A DNA stretch of 64,000 nucleotides from Tubulanus polymorphus (GCF_964204645.1 NC_134030.1:16807110-16871109), one strand, 5' to 3'. Counted from the first letter of the stretch, positions 1 through 12,297 are shown. Numbers and translations: made by a program. Notes: generated by a model not told the origin, from the letters alone.

Positions 1-835
1 GCTCAAGCAGTTGAATCGTTGACTCACTTCCAGCGTATACATGTGCCAGTTTTTCCTTCCAGAAATCTGTAAGGAAACTTATCACTTCTTGAAATTCTAT
101 CGGTAGATGTTTACATAGCTAAAATAAGATATGATAATGGTAGAAATTTCAACTAATAATATAATGCTGGTGTAAATGAAGAAAATCTTACCATTTTTGT
201 TATAAATAACAAGGTCACGTAATTATAGCATGCTCTTGTCCGTAATCCAAGTACTTCACGCGTGGGCTTTGTTAAATTTTTGGATGATATTTTGTGCCCG
301 ATCACTAATCAGGACATCGCACCGGGCAATCATCAAATCCATTGCCTGGTCCGGTCTTATAGTGAGGGCCTGGAGGCAATTGGGTCAGACACAATTTTTT
401 CACATCGAAAAAAAGGAATGTAAATGGTTCTATCCGGTAGTCTGCAATGAAATAAGTATTTCATGGAATTATTTAAACTATACATGTAATAACCAATAAA
501 CATATCATATATGTACAACAAAATTCATATCTTGCACTCTGTGCTGTCTCGAGATTCGTGGTTATGAGTACGCCTGCCTGCATGGATTGTTCCTCGGATG
601 ATTTTGTCCCTGCATTCTTTCTGTCGAAAAATGCCACCGATACATTTTCTTGGAATTTTTGAGGATGAACAATCGTCATATCCTTTCGGCATGGTAGTGT
701 TAGCTGCCTTTTGTAAAATGTATCCGGTTGAGGTGGCATTCAACAAAATGTGTATTGCGCCACAAATTGACTGTCCTGCTGTCATAGCTGTTGTTTTCCC
801 TATAAAGAACATGAAAGCATTGAAAATAATCATAA
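1..835. other. no clear gene; one possible exon (minus, about 528-799)
   Basis: Mostly AT-rich DNA without recognisable genes. On the minus strand a reading frame is open from about 799 to 528, preceded by a pyrimidine-rich stretch and an AG that could be a splice acceptor. It is cysteine-containing and matches no family I recognise. The same stretch is also open on the plus strand, so coding is uncertain. Confidence 0.2.
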
Positions 836-1216
836 CATATGCTAATTAGCCATGTGCTCAAACTACAAATTTAATTCAATTTTATTCTGCAAAAAATATC
901 AAATCCAATTCAATTTTACTTCATTGAACAAGGTCAAATTGCAAATCCAATTCAATTTTGTTTTATTGAGCAAATTTTAGGAAATTCAATTCTATTCCGC
1001 ATTCAAATCAATAAGACCAAGAAAAAGATTCATCTGAGGTATTTGTTCCTACCAGCTCCAGGCGCTGTCTGTGCTACTTGATTTGCAATTCAATTTTGTT
1101 TTATTGAGCAAATTTTAGGAAATTCAATTCTATTCCGCATTCAAATCAATAAGACCAAGAAAAAGATTCATCTGAGGTATTTGTTCCTACCAGCTCCAGG
1201 CGCTGTCTGTGCTACT
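836..1216. repeat. interspersed repeat with a 138-bp tandem duplication
   Basis: A block of about 138 bp starting at 949 (AATTCAATTTTGTTTTATTG) is repeated from 1087 to about 1216 with essentially no change. The upstream part (836-920, TATGCTAATTAGCCATGTGC) recurs at 24334-24410, so the duplication lies in a dispersed repeat. Confidence 0.8.
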
Positions 1217-2117
1217 TATGAAAACGCGATATTAGCCTGAGATTGACTAAGTCTATGGGCTGGGAGTGTATTTGGACAAATTTAACCCACAGAATGCATC
1301 ATCTGCCATTTTTGGTTCGATGAACTAGAACGTAAGCTATCGTCAAGTTGCAGTCATGAAGTCACGTGACAGGATCGGAAGATTTTTTTTTCAGATTGAG
1401 TGATACGCCTCAATGAAATAGGTCCACATACGTAATTCACTTGTCTTAAGAATATTATAATTATCTTGATAGATATCATCAAATACTCTGAATAATATCA
1501 TTTTCTAAAATCATGCGTAATGAACGCCGATTTAGCGGTTGGTTAAAACAAATCATTACATCTACTCGCGCATAAATACACCCTCAATGCTGAGCCTGTT
1601 AAAGCGCCAGTACCCGTACGTACAGCCATACACACGTTTATGCCGACACCGGCTTCCACTTCAAAAGTTAAGAACAAAATATTAGAAATGTTTGTGATCC
1701 GATTTACACCAAATAAACCTTTAAAGTAAGGTATTTAGCATCAGATATTGTGCCGAAAATTCTAGATTGATACACTACATAGTTTTTCAAGTAAGCGTAT
1801 CTTTAGTGTTAACCAATTATGTTGATTGGCAGGGAAGCTCAGCTGCGCGCCTAATTTTATCGATGACGTCAGATATAAACAATTCAAATTCAACTTCTTG
1901 GAACCCCAGGACTTTGAGGTCCTCTTGTCTGTAAAGCTGACAGGCTGGCCATAGTGCCCCTTGGGGCTCTTGTCTGTAAATAAAAATAATGATCTAATGA
2001 CACACGGCACAGAAAAAAGGTGCAGAATATACAAGCGACAAGGTTATGAAATTGAAAAAGTAATGAAAACAAAAAAATTATAAGTACATGTAGGTTTGTC
2101 GACCTGAAAAGATTTGT
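1217..2117. other. non-coding; dispersed repeat fragments
   Basis: No supported gene. The segment near 1241-1290 (GGGAGTGTAT, then TTTAACCCACAGA) resembles 25238-25275. The segment 1938-1975 contains CAGGCTGGCCATAGTGCCCC and CTTGGGGCTCTTGT, which recur at 25292-25331. These look like ends of a short dispersed element. Confidence 0.5.
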
Positions 2118-3629
2118 TAAATCTCACCACAAGGGTTTTCCCTCTCCATTTCTAATCTCAAGTCCTTTAGAGACTGAAGTACCCAGTATTCCGTCAATGG
2201 TCTTCCTAAATATGTGTGGTCATGTACAGCAGATTTCAAGTCAGCAGGCGGGTACATGTATCGCATTGGAATATCTTTGCCTGTCTTTCCTAAGTAGTTG
2301 AGCGTTATGTTTCTTACATGATCTTGATAAGCTGGATTGTTTCTCAGAAATGCTAGACGTGGATCGTCGAAATTTCGTTTCTTATTTGATGGTAAATTTT
2401 CTGATTAATAGGAGAGCCTGAAACATGTAGGGAGTAATACTCAATCTCAAATTTTTTTTTAAATATAGTTTGTCTAAAATAGATTAATTGAAAATATTCT
2501 TACCATCATAAGACTTTGAAGGCTTGTGGAATGACTTCAAAGTCTCTGTGCAACTTCTGCCGACAAATAAGTCACCACTCTCGGTTAGATTTACTACGAC
2601 TAAAAGCACTGTGGCTACATGCTTGCAGGTTCCATGAGGTCCCCTTCCAGCCGGACACTCGCAGTCACTATTCAAGACTTCACCGTTTGGTTTGACTTTT
2701 ACTTTCACAGAGTATGAAACCTGAAATTAATTTCGAAATTATGAGTATTCGCCGTACAAAGATAAACTGTTTCTGCTACAGAAATAGATAATTAAATTCA
2801 TTCTTTTCTCTACGGATAGACAATTTAATTCTAATGATCATAATATTATAAGAGGAAATTATAATTTCATTTGAAATAAAAATATAGGCTTTGATCAATA
2901 CAATACTGTTATCAGAATTCATTAATATAATAATACATAATACCTATAGTATTCAAAGGAACCTACCTTTTTTTCATAGCTGCCCTGACAATAGCAGTGA
3001 AAAATATGCCAACATCCAGGGAAATGTAACTGCAGGCTTCAACTCTATTTGATTCTAGCATTAATCTGGCCTTCTCCATGGCTTTATTGTCACCTGTCAT
3101 CTCCCTGTCAGTGGCCAGTCTAAACTTGAAATATCCACGAATCTGATCATCAGTAATTTTAGGCAGGATGTTTCTATGGTCTCTCGACAGCTGCTTAAAG
3201 CCTGTAACATCTTCTGGCCAATTCGGTAGAAGTTCTCTGGGTATGATGATTGCTTCGTTTTGAAAGTTTTCATTGCAATCATAAGCTTCCAGCCTGAAAA
3301 CAACCAGATAATGCTTAAGTAAATATGACCGGGAGGTGCTGCCACCAGTTTTACATAACTCATGCTCCCTGTTCCAGGAAAAGAGATGGCGAGATCCGTA
3401 GGGATTCTAGGAAATGAAAACTAACATGCTACGTATATCGTTTAAGTTTGTGTTTTTATCGAATTAGCAGTGAAAATGGATTATTTCTAGGATAGTATGA
3501 CACTTGAGCGGTAGGGTACTTATCTTACCTTTCAATCAAATCAGATTTACGACCAGTTGTCTTTGTTCCCCTCTTCTGCAACTTAACTTTAAGTTCATTT
3601 ACATTTTTATTTTCATATCTGGCCGCCAT
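2118..3629 (-). pseudogene. SAP-SWIM protein of a THAP/YqaJ-type DNA transposon (truncated)
   Basis: Minus-strand gene in pieces. Exon 1 (3629-3529) starts with ATG and encodes a SAP-like DNA-binding helix pair (NELKVKLQKRGTKTTGRKSD), ending at a GT donor. A middle exon lies near 3292-2967. The next exon (about 2722-2484) holds a SWIM zinc finger, CECPAGRGPHGTCKHVATVL, with the expected C-x-C-xn-C-x-H spacing. A last exon (2400-2118) ends in TAA. A 1-nt frameshift sits near 3010-3030. Domain order matches the first half of the gene at 7441-9672, but the YqaJ nuclease part is not found downstream, so this copy is truncated. Probably a relic of a related element. Confidence 0.65.
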
Positions 3630-3704
3630 TGTTTAGAGTAATGAGCACCTCTCCCGACTCGCGCGCCATCTATCCATGAGCGTCTAAATGGCGAACCTCA
3701 TTGG
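3630..3704 (-). repeat. terminal inverted repeat of the left SAP-SWIM element
   Basis: The sequence just upstream of the SAP exon contains GCGCGCCATC and ends in CCTCATTGG. Similar ends lie at 7311-7375 (CCAATGAGGTTCC...) and at 11285-11359 (GCGCGCCATC...CCTCATTG), marking the outer end of a second related element. Confidence 0.55.
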
Positions 3705-3840
3705 AATAAGTTTTTTTATTTCTATGACTGTTATATTTGTTGTTAATTAAATCTTTATCTCGTGCTTACCCGCCCGAAGTATAAATGTTTAAGTCCTTTT
3801 AAACCTTGCTGCTCGATTGCTATGTAATTTGTAAAATCGA

Positions 3841-4805
3841 TCACGAGTTCATAATAATGTCCACTGGTCTTCCAACAATTCCAATCTTCTCCAAAGCTAC
3901 CCGCACTCCAGGCATGCCATCAATGTTAGTTTGTTGTGTAGAGGATGAAGGCACTGCGGGTTTCCCGGTTGTAGTAATACATTCCTGCCCGGTTGGATCA
4001 CGTATGGCCGGCCCTTCACGATTTCCATCACGCTCGCATACCAGCTCTGAGTTGGCCAATTCGGTACGATGAGAATTCCCTGAGCTTGAGCCTGGCAGAT
4101 TTTTTGCACACATCTGCCGATGAGACTGAAAGGAGGGAATGCATAGAATATACAATCAGTTCACGAGACTGTGAGTGCATCAATTGCACAAGCCCCCGGA
4201 TCGGGGTGCCATGAAATGTATCTGGGGATCTGACAGTTAAGTCTAGAGGCAAATAGATCAACATCTGGGATACATGAATTCTTGAAATAATCAGTGATCT
4301 TCTTAAAAAGCTCTTTGTTTAACATCCATTCAGTTTCGTTTTGGAATTCCCGACTATGCCTATCAGCTATAGTATTATCTACACCCGGCACGTGAGCCAC
4401 ACTTAGCCAAATATTTCTGTCTATAGCCCAATGCCATATTTCGCGGGCTATTTAGTCACAGTTTCCAGCATGGCAGCCACCCATGGACCGGATGTAACTA
4501 ACACATGTTTGATTATCAGTCATCACTCTGACGTGAGAATTACTAACTTTCCCACACAAGGCTTTCAAACCAAAGAACGCTGCTAACATTTCAAGATAAT
4601 TAATGTGGCATTTAGCCTCAGCAACAGTCCATTTGCCTCCCCCAGACATTTCCTCGTTTCCGTGCATGGTGTAACCATAACCAGCTGTTGAAGCGTCAGT
4701 ATAGATCGTAAACTGAGGGTCCCCATGAGAGATTTGTTTACTAGAAACCAACACATTGTCAACCCACCACTTCAGTTCTATTTTAGCGTGGTCTGACAAC
4801 TGCAT
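3841..4805 (-). pseudogene. DIRS RNase H and C-terminal region
   Basis: The segment 4805-4452 carries RNase H signatures: YTDAST (first Asp), INYLEMLA (Glu) and MTDNQT (second Asp). A stop follows GGCHAGNCD near 4452. The next open piece (4400-4161) has AHVPGVDNTIADRHSREF and VDLFASRLN...WHPDPGA, standard in DIRS polyproteins. A frame change leads to 4109-3897 with VPNWPTQSWYA. Together they show the usual order with at least two inactivating changes. The tyrosine recombinase expected beyond is not found. Confidence 0.75.
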
Positions 4806-5034
4806 TCGGGCTTCGAAGTTGCCGCGATTTTGATTTAGTGCTCGCGTTTTCTCCCTATCAAGGGTTCTATAATGTAGTTTCCCATATTCTACCCAGGGAG
4901 TGCCGACACAAGAGAACCAATTACCTCCGCCACTGATCTAATAGTTTGCTCTGTTTTTTTGGATAGCTTATGCACACATTTGCCTGATTTTTTCCCCTTT
5001 CTTCTGTGTGAGCTTTACTGACATAGAGATAGAA

Positions 5035-5811
5035 TTAAGCAAAACCCAGTGTCTCAATTGAGGTATTAGGTTCCAAGCAAGATTTGACTGGGTGGACAAC
5101 AAATCCCAATTTATTCAGTAAGTCTACCGTTTTCTGTACATTGGCTCTACATTCAGTAAGGGTTTTTCCCTGAATGTATAAGTCGTCGATGTAAATGACG
5201 ATAAGTACTCCATCCTTCCTCAACACTGCAATCATAGGTTTCATGAGTTTTGTAAATATGCGCGGTGCTGAGGAAATGCCATTAGCAAAGCAAGTAAACT
5301 GGTAGGGTTGGTTGTCCCATACAAATTTCAGGAGTTTCTTGTGCCCTTGGGCTATAGGGATCGAGTAGTATGCATCTTTAATATCCAGCGATGCCATGTA
5401 GCACCCTGGCCGCATCATTTGAATGATGGTTTCAAGCCCCTCCATTTTAAAATGATGGTATTCAATATAGTCGTTAAGTTTAGAGAGGTTAAGAATCATA
5501 CGGAATTGCCCATCTGGCTTCGGTCGTACAAATATGTTTGACAAGAACTCGCCTTGCTCATGGCAGCAAATCTCTAAGACACCTTTAGTCTGCAGTTTAG
5601 CAACTTCCGAATCTATGACGGTTTCTTCTTTATTATTACATTTAATCCCCTTAGGGGCTCTACGCATGGGTAGGGCTGTTAATTCAAGTTTATAGCCGTT
5701 TTTGATGATTTCTAGAATAAAGGGGTCTGAAGTGATATTCCGCCAATTTTCTAGGCACTTTGTAACGCCACCTGCTTTAAATGCCTGAACGTTCTTTACT
5801 GCCATTTGCAA
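5035..5811 (-). pseudogene. DIRS reverse transcriptase domain
   Basis: Open over 258 codons. Motifs in order: FLSNIFVRPKPDGQFRMILN near residues 89-108, SLDIKDAYYS near 141-150 with the first catalytic Asp, FANGISSAPRIF near 185-196, and YIDD at about 207-210 with the catalytic pair. The HFKME and RPGCYMASLD wording is typical of DIRS elements rather than Gypsy or LINE. After LGFA near 5040 the frame breaks, and continuing RT thumb/connection sequence is readable in another frame down to 4805. It copies element RNA into DNA in intact relatives. Confidence 0.85.
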
Positions 5812-5860
5812 GGTGTTCGTAACGAGTCATAAGAATCTGATATTTCACTTACCAAGGGTT

Positions 5861-6951
5861 TTATACCTGCTGGTCGTCCACTTTGGGCTTCTTTGACATT
5901 TTCTGCTGATAATGCTGGGATTTTCCCCGTTTTCCTTTCTGATACGGATAGCGTTGTTGTTGGTATCCGCTGCCGCGATAGTGTGTTGTACTGACCGTTG
6001 TACTGGGGCCCCGACCTCGCCAGTTTTTTGAGTCAACAGTTTTTGTTGGTTCTGCTGGGGAGGTATAGCTGGCTTCCTTACTAATATCATCCGACTGTCT
6101 GACGTCTTTCAACAGTTTTGCCAGATCATCCCCAAAAAGCCACTTCGTGACTTCGACGTTCTCGTCACAGAGTCTAGAGGCGAATTGTCTTTTCAACACT
6201 GGCCTAATTAATTCTCTCCTTCTCAGGGATAATTCATGAACGCTATGTCCTATCAATCCCAGACAGTCGGTCAGCATAGGTATAGGTATAACGGATGCGA
6301 CATGTTTCCCATTAATCAACTGGTCAGTGGGTCAGTAGCTTGAGCTACTGCCGAGCCTGCTTTAATAAGAGCGGCCTGGTTTGCTGATACCGCGAGGTCC
6401 GAGCCCCTCTTGTACTTATCTAATAATTGCCAGATTTCGGCATTGACCCTTGGCACTATCATGTTGCTACAGTTTTCGGGTCTTAAGTATTCTTAATTTT
6501 TAACTGTTTCCTTGGGCATACTCTTGCCGAATCTCCGATTCGCGACCTTGGCCACTTTAGGTTCAAATGACGGCCCATAGGCCTCGTCGTCAGATCCTTG
6601 ATCATCGATACTATCGAGAAGTGTTTGTTTGTCTGTGGGAGCTTGGTGTAATTTAGCCACCAGGTCCCTCACATCCACATCGTCCTCGTCACTTTGAGGT
6701 TCTTTCTCCTCCTCTGACATGTCGTGGTGGGGTTTTACCCCTGAGTTTGGCTTTCGCCTTTTGTTGGGATTTACCCTAGAATCACCTTTCGGTGGTTTTT
6801 GCGCATCTAGCGCCTGTTTAATCGCTTCCGCTATGAAGCCTTTCAGGTCATTATTAAGACTGGAGGAGGACCCAGGTCCTACCTCATCCACCGTTGTCGA
6901 CTGGTCAAGAGTTAACTCGTCACCAGATCTTTCATCACCAGCCGTATTCAT
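5861..6951 (-). pseudogene. DIRS Gag-like protein, broken
   Basis: The likely start is the ATG at 6951, giving an acidic and charged N-terminal part (to about 6493) with a basic KRRKPNSG patch and a DEDDVDVRD stretch. A second open segment (6319-5861) continues in another frame and carries the LLRRREL-like basic helix, an LFGDDLAKLL motif and a Gly/Gln/Tyr-rich basic tail suited to nucleic-acid binding. Between them a readable segment near 6470-6330 (PENC, VPRVNAEIW) resembles DIRS ORF1 proteins. At least one frameshift or stop separates the pieces, so the copy is dead. Role: RNA packaging particle protein of the retrotransposon, by family resemblance. Confidence 0.65.
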
Positions 6952-7108
6952 GATAATGGTGGGAACAAAGTTCAGAATAACAATTATATCCAACGAAAAA
7001 TAAAAGTAATCCAAGCGATATACACAATAATATCCAATCGTCAACGTTTGGTTTTAATCCAAGAGTCAAAGTTTTTAAAAATAAATCCGATTAAATAAAA
7101 TATGAGTA

Positions 7109-7152
7109 AAAGCACACTGTGATATGGGTAAGCACACTGTGATATGGGTAAG
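7109..7152. repeat. two direct 20-bp repeats
   Basis: GCACACTGTGATATGGGTAA occurs twice in tandem just upstream of the DIRS relic. It could belong to the DIRS terminal region. Confidence 0.6.
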
Positions 7153-7440
7153 TATACACAAAATAGCGCAGTAACATGAAAGTGCGTGTAACCGATCTAC
7201 AAGATAGAAGCACACTGATCTACAGATGGCTTCACGGATCTCATGTTACACGGAGTGAGGAGATTGATGGGGAGATAGAATCGCCAATTCTAAAAAGGTA
7301 CTGAGAAAATCCAATGAGGTTCCGGCGGAACTAATACCACTCGCGGCGCCACAGTACAGTACGACATCCGGTCTTCCCGTTGATAAAGAAAACTTGCTGA
7401 TTTACTATCTTTTTAATCGTCACTTATCATCAAAATAAAC

Positions 7441-9672
7441 ATGGATTCAGAGCAATATGAGAAATTTAGTTCAATGACACTCGTTGAACTAAAAGCTAAG
7501 CTACGTGAAAGGGGAATAAAAGTATCGGGAAAGAAAAAATCGCTTGTAGATCGGTAAGTCTGAATGAAACTGAAACACACAATTTTTTTTTAATTCCGGG
7601 TTCGCATTCGCGGCCTACTTAAACTTTTACGACTTTACAAACAAATACGAATTACATGTAATAATTACACTATTTGAGCTGTTCATATGCGAAATTTTTT
7701 AATGTTATTGTAATTTTTGCGGCAGAAATTTCTTAGATTTATTGATGGTGATGTGATAGTACGGCCTATTCGTAAAATGACAATGCCAACAATGAACAAT
7801 GAAGTTTATTCAAACCTGACACTACTATGAATGGGACCTTAAAAGGCCACTTCTACAAATAATGGTGATTGCTTTTAAACTATTTTTAATTTTTTTTCTG
7901 TAGGTTAGTATTTTTCGATACAATCGGGAAAAAGTTACTGGAACCAGAGCCGGAATATTGCATGCAGTTGCCGGATCCTTCCCTCTTCAAGGATATTCAT
8001 GGTGGAATTAGAGAAGCTTTTCCGCCGTGTACCGCCGACAGAATAACGGAATATTTGAGCTGTTCCGATAAGAAAATTGAAAAGAAGATTGAAGATTTGT
8101 ATAAAGAAAGGTGATTAGGCCTAAGGCTGTCTCTATTTTCATAATGTTCATCGTATTGCACTTTCCTATGTGACAATTGTATATTTCTAGATACGTCCGA
8201 TATATAAGATCGACCGCCAAGAATGATCTGACATTTATAAAGGGGAATGTTTGGGCAGAAATGCGAAAAGCAACATCTTATGGTGTTGAAATAAGTCTAA
8301 ATCGTGATGGGGTGGTTGTCAAGTGTCAGTGTGAATGCGCAGTGGGCCAGGGACCAACAGCACACTGCAAACACGTAATTTGTATCCTTTACGGACTAGC
8401 TCATTTCAAGAAAACCTGGGATGTACTAACAGAAATAACTTGTACTCAGGTGAGTCGAGAAAAATTCATCTGCTTTGTTCAATTATTCGGTTCTATTTAA
8501 TGAGGATACATTCTTATTTCAGGTTCTCCAAAAATTCCATCAAGCCAAGCCCCATAAAGGTAGTCCAATAAAATGCAAACAGTTCGGCGAAGTGAGAGGA
8601 AAATCTAAGTCTCTAATTTATGATCCGCGTCCGCTAAAGAAGAGAAATGTGCCTGGAAAAGAAGACACTTGGAGAAATGCCATAATTAATCACCAAGTAA
8701 GAAAACTATTTTTTATTTAGCATTTTTCGAAGTCAGTATCGATTATGGGTATTAACATTTTTTTTTTTTATCTATCTCAAATTAAGGGTAGAAAAAGGAT
8801 GCCCATTTCGCAGTTATTCCCACCAGCGGATATAGAATCACTTACTATTGACCATGACTACATGAAACCAATGATGGAAGAAGACTTTTTAATTAAGCTT
8901 AAGGTACGTTGATGTTAAAGACTCACTGCCTTTCGATAACCTTTGTTGGTTTTTTATTTCAACTATAAAATGAGATAATATTTTCTGTTTTAGGTTTCTG
9001 CTATCTCTGATTTGGAAGTTAGGGAAACAGAAGTCAACATCGGGCGCAGGGCGAATCAAAATTGTGGCTAAATGAACGCAAGAAACGAATAACTGCTTCA
9101 AACTTTGGAACAATCTGTCGAATGACCGAGCAGAGAGACATTGACTCGCTACTCAAAACTTTAATCTCAAGAAGCGACATTAGAAGTCAGGCCATAAACC
9201 ACGGAAAAAAGTTCAAAAAAATAGCGCTCAAGAATTTTGAATGTTCGACAGATAAAAACTGCCATTTGTGGGCTCTTCATTTCGAGTCAAAACCCCATGT
9301 TAGCAGCCAGCCCAGATGCGGTAATTGACGATGAAACTCTTGTGGAGATTAAATGTCCTTTTTCTGCACGTAACTGAAATAAATCCCATTACTGTGCCAT
9401 ATCTTGTTATGAATGATAATAATGAACTTGAACTGAAGAAAACTCATCAATATTATTACCAAATCCAAGGTCAATTGTACTGTTCGAGACGAAAGTATTG
9501 TAAGTTTATTGTATATACATTTGTAGACATGAAAGTTTTTGATATTTGCTATGAAACGGAATTCGTTGATTCAATGGTGCAGAAACTAGTATGCTTTTAT
9601 AGAAACCATTTCCGAAAAGCCATTTTATCCAAATACTTCTATAGGAATACAAGAATGTACAATTTCACTTAA
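7441..9672 (+). pseudogene. SAP-SWIM-YqaJ nuclease protein, multi-exon, frameshifted
   Basis: Exons with canonical GT-AG edges: 7441-7553 (ATG start; SAP-like LVELKAKLRERGIKVSGKKK), 7904-8110, 8191-8449 (SWIM finger, CQCECAVGQGPTAHCKHV), 8523-8696, 8787-8903, and from 8994. In the last exon a frameshift near 9060 leads into LWLNERKKRITASNFG, the start of a YqaJ-like exonuclease domain. A second shift near 9300 moves the catalytic PD-(D/E)xK core (ASPDAVIDDETLVEIKCPF) to another frame. A third lies near 9400, before KTHQYYYQIQGQLYCS and the C-terminal YqaJ part ending at 9672. The family role is nuclease help in transposition; this copy is inactive. Confidence 0.8.
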
Positions 9673-9677
9673 ACTAT

Positions 9678-11203
9678 TTATTCAATCATCATGTTATAAA
9701 TTACGCATCCAATGGTACAATACATTGTTTGAAATAACACAATAAAAAACACAGTTATTATTGCATCGGCTAATTCTGAGTCAGTGTTGTTCAACGGAGT
9801 AGTCAATATTTTGAATGTTTTTGCAAGTCCAATAATTCTTTCCACGTGAACTCGTTTGCTTGCGATTTTTCTATCACTTACAACTGATTGAGCAGACATC
9901 CTGTTTTTCTTTTTGAAAAATTCAGGGATATTGACAGTAACTTGGGCAGGTATGAATAAATCCTAAACATTAAATCCCTTGTCTGACATTATTGAGTCTC
10001 CAGGATCACACATTCTTGTAAGATTACTCCTTTCGCATATCTGGCGGTCACTAGCTGACCCCCCATATGAATCTGAAATATAACTAACTAGACCTCCTGG
10101 CGTGATTCCGATCAATACTTTAACAGTATTCCGATTTTTGTACGTGGAGTAGGTAGCCTGTTGCGCAACAGGCTGCTTGGGTTTTTTTAGAGGAATTTCT
10201 GTCCCATCAATTATCACTCTCGTTGTTGGAAATTTGATCTTGAAATCACTTGGTGAACAGAATCGGACTTACTCGGTCAAAAATTTATCTCTTTGAATTC
10301 GCACATTAGAAAATTAATCCAGGTGACAAAGATATTTGTAACCTCCTTTTCATTTATATCGAAAAATCCAAAATATTTCATATTTTGAATACGCTCGACG
10401 CAGTTTAATGAGGGTCATATAAAACTCATCTTCAGCAGTTAAGGAAGGGGCTATGCCATAATAATAATTCAGTTCATTCACTGTTTCTCCAAGCAATGAA
10501 AAAATAAGGATAAAAGTATCATAATCTTCTAAACCGGTGTTGAAGTGGAAACATTTTTTATCATAAACATAGTCCTTTGAAGAAAATCCATGTCTCGCCG
10601 TTGTCTGTGAGCATCTGTTTCGAGTTACACAATTATCAGTTAAATGCTGGCTCTCATCTGCTTGTAAAACAGTTTTTTCGGTTGCATCTGAGGCGACATC
10701 CACATTTGCACCGACATTGTCCCATATTAGGAGAGGAAACAATTCAATTCGCTGGCGCTTTTTGGCTCGTTCAATTCAATCATTTTCACAGGGCTTCTGC
10801 TTGCTTGTCCAGTTGATATGTGGGGGGATGGTGCCAATCTTCAACCTTTGGTGCACTGGTCTGTCTTCTGTCAAAGAAATAGCATACACACATTAGACTA
10901 CCATTGGAATTCTATTACCCTTTTGGTATTTTATTTTCATAAAACTAATCCACATATTGTGAGATAAGATATCGTGGCTTGAGTAGAAATAAAATAATAG
11001 TTATAGAACTTACTTTCCACTGTTTCTGTGATATAATCATCGGAACTAAAATGAGCCCTACACACGGTAGTCCACGGCTTCGGCGACCAACGGTGCTCAC
11101 CACGCTTTACTGCCTGTATCCAACATTTTTTTAATTCGGCATCACTTGGAAAGCGATGGCCTCCTTTGCCAATACAATGAGGGACACAACAATGACCTGG
11201 CAT
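9678..11203 (-). pseudogene. THAP-domain DDE transposase, broken
   Basis: Exon 1 (11203-11014) starts MPGHCCVPHC and carries a THAP zinc finger (C2-CH, with WTTVCRAHFSSDDY), ending at a GTAAGT donor. A second exon, about 10870-10250, holds the linker and helix-turn-helix part, with an in-frame TGA near 10785 and another TGA replacing a Trp before PSKSD near 10273. After a frameshift near 10250 the DDE nuclease follows: IIDGTEIPL (first Asp), YGGSASDRQI (second Asp), a TAG after DKGFNV near 9963, then HVERIIGLAKTFKIL (Glu) and the end at 9678. All three catalytic residues survive, but three stops and a shift make it dead. Confidence 0.8.
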
Positions 11204-11399
11204 ATTTAGAAACCCTTGAATAAACACGCTTAATAAACGAGTTTACATGTGTATAACAATACCAAAAGAATGCGTGAATAGATCACTTCCGGGTTGAGCG
11301 AGTCGTACTCGACTTGCGCGCCATCATGCGGTCGCTGTGGTGTGCGGGTTCCTCATTGATTTACTACTGGTAGATCAAATATTCCTACGTTATCTTGCT

Positions 11400-11875
11400 G
11401 GAAATAACATACTCTAATGCATCTACAGTTGTCTTGATTTCTTGATACATTTTTGAAGTGCTTGGTTCAATACTACTTTCCATAACGACGACTTTCTGAA
11501 GAAAAACAGGTCATGAATTAACAGTTTATAGGCCCTATAATGTAACCACATGTAAGAATCTCCTTTTTTCAATCATACCTTTGTTCTCCTTGCGATTGAC
11601 TCCAGTTTTGTTTCATCATGTTTCAAATTTTTCTTTTGTTCAATCCTTAGTTTCTTATCAATTTTTTTCTTCTTCTCGTTTTCGTTCTAACTCGGCAGCT
11701 TCTAGTTTGCTCTTGTAAGCTTCGTTGCTGGATATGATGAAATAATGTTCAGGTGATGACTTTCTTTTATTTTTTGTTTTCAATGATTCTTTCGGATAGA
11801 TAAGTATGTCGCTGTTACTGCTTTCAGGGTTTGACTTGTTGGAAAATGGAATTGAAGGATCAATCGACTTCTGAA
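11400..11875 (-). pseudogene. C-terminal fragment of a pogo/CENP-B-like transposase
   Basis: The minus strand reads a basic, then Glu/Lys-rich tail: PEHYFIISSNEAYKSKLEA followed by ELERKREEEK. This wording is common at the C-terminus of DDE_1 transposases of the pogo/Tigger/jerky group. A stop interrupts the Lys/Glu helix near 11665. A following exon-like piece ends near 11400. No DDE core lies nearby, so it is a fragment. Confidence 0.4.
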
Positions 11876-12297
11876 ATTATTAACTGCATCAAAAACAGTC
11901 TTTTGGAATGCTCTCTAAGAAGTATGTTAAAGAAATAAGTTTTTAGCATTGGTTGACGTCTATGATGTCATGCCAATGCTAGTAAAATGGATCGAAAATA
12001 GTAGTACGAAAAAATAGCGCCGACTCTTCTCATTTTCATAGTAACTTCAAATTGTCACTCTGTTCACGTAAAACATTAGAAACAGCTGAAAATGACTAAA
12101 AAATGTTTCAATTATTCCCCACAACATAGCGTCGCCAGATTTCTGATTTAATGGTCCAAAAAGTTATTCGATCGCATTTTTCTCGTTCATTATCTGGTTG
12201 ATGAGAGCGGGTTAAACAAGGGCGTAGCGTAATGTCGGCATTGACATTGGCAGTAAAGAATGGGGAACAGCCTCTTCTGAATAGAAAAACATAAAAT
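11876..12297. other. non-coding flank of element A
   Basis: No gene seen. The last bases before the palindrome (ACATAAAATT) have no matching repeat on the far side (CTCCCCCGG from 18234), so no target-site duplication is visible. Confidence 0.5.

Larger units (their letters stand above)
3841..6951 (-). mobile_element. DIRS-type retrotransposon relic
   Basis: Gag-like, reverse transcriptase and RNase H regions follow each other on the minus strand in DIRS order, in several frames with stops between them. No tyrosine recombinase or methyltransferase domain is seen downstream before 3841, so the 3' part is missing. The relic sits between the two SAP-SWIM elements. Confidence 0.8.
7311..11359. 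mobile_element. THAP-transposase/YqaJ-nuclease DNA transposon (ISL2EU/IS4EU-like), decayed
   Basis: The ends are inverted and related: CCAATGAGGTTCC at 7311 and ...GGGTTCCTCATTG at about 11347-11358. AT lies at both outer edges, which may be a 2-bp target duplication. Inside are two convergent genes: SAP-SWIM-YqaJ (plus) and THAP-DDE transposase (minus). I recall this pairing from the ISL2EU/IS4EU class of transposons. Both genes carry stops and frameshifts. Confidence 0.7.

Noticed and set aside
6719-7003. Plus-strand 94-aa ORF
   Set aside because: Shadow of the DIRS Gag frame on the other strand.
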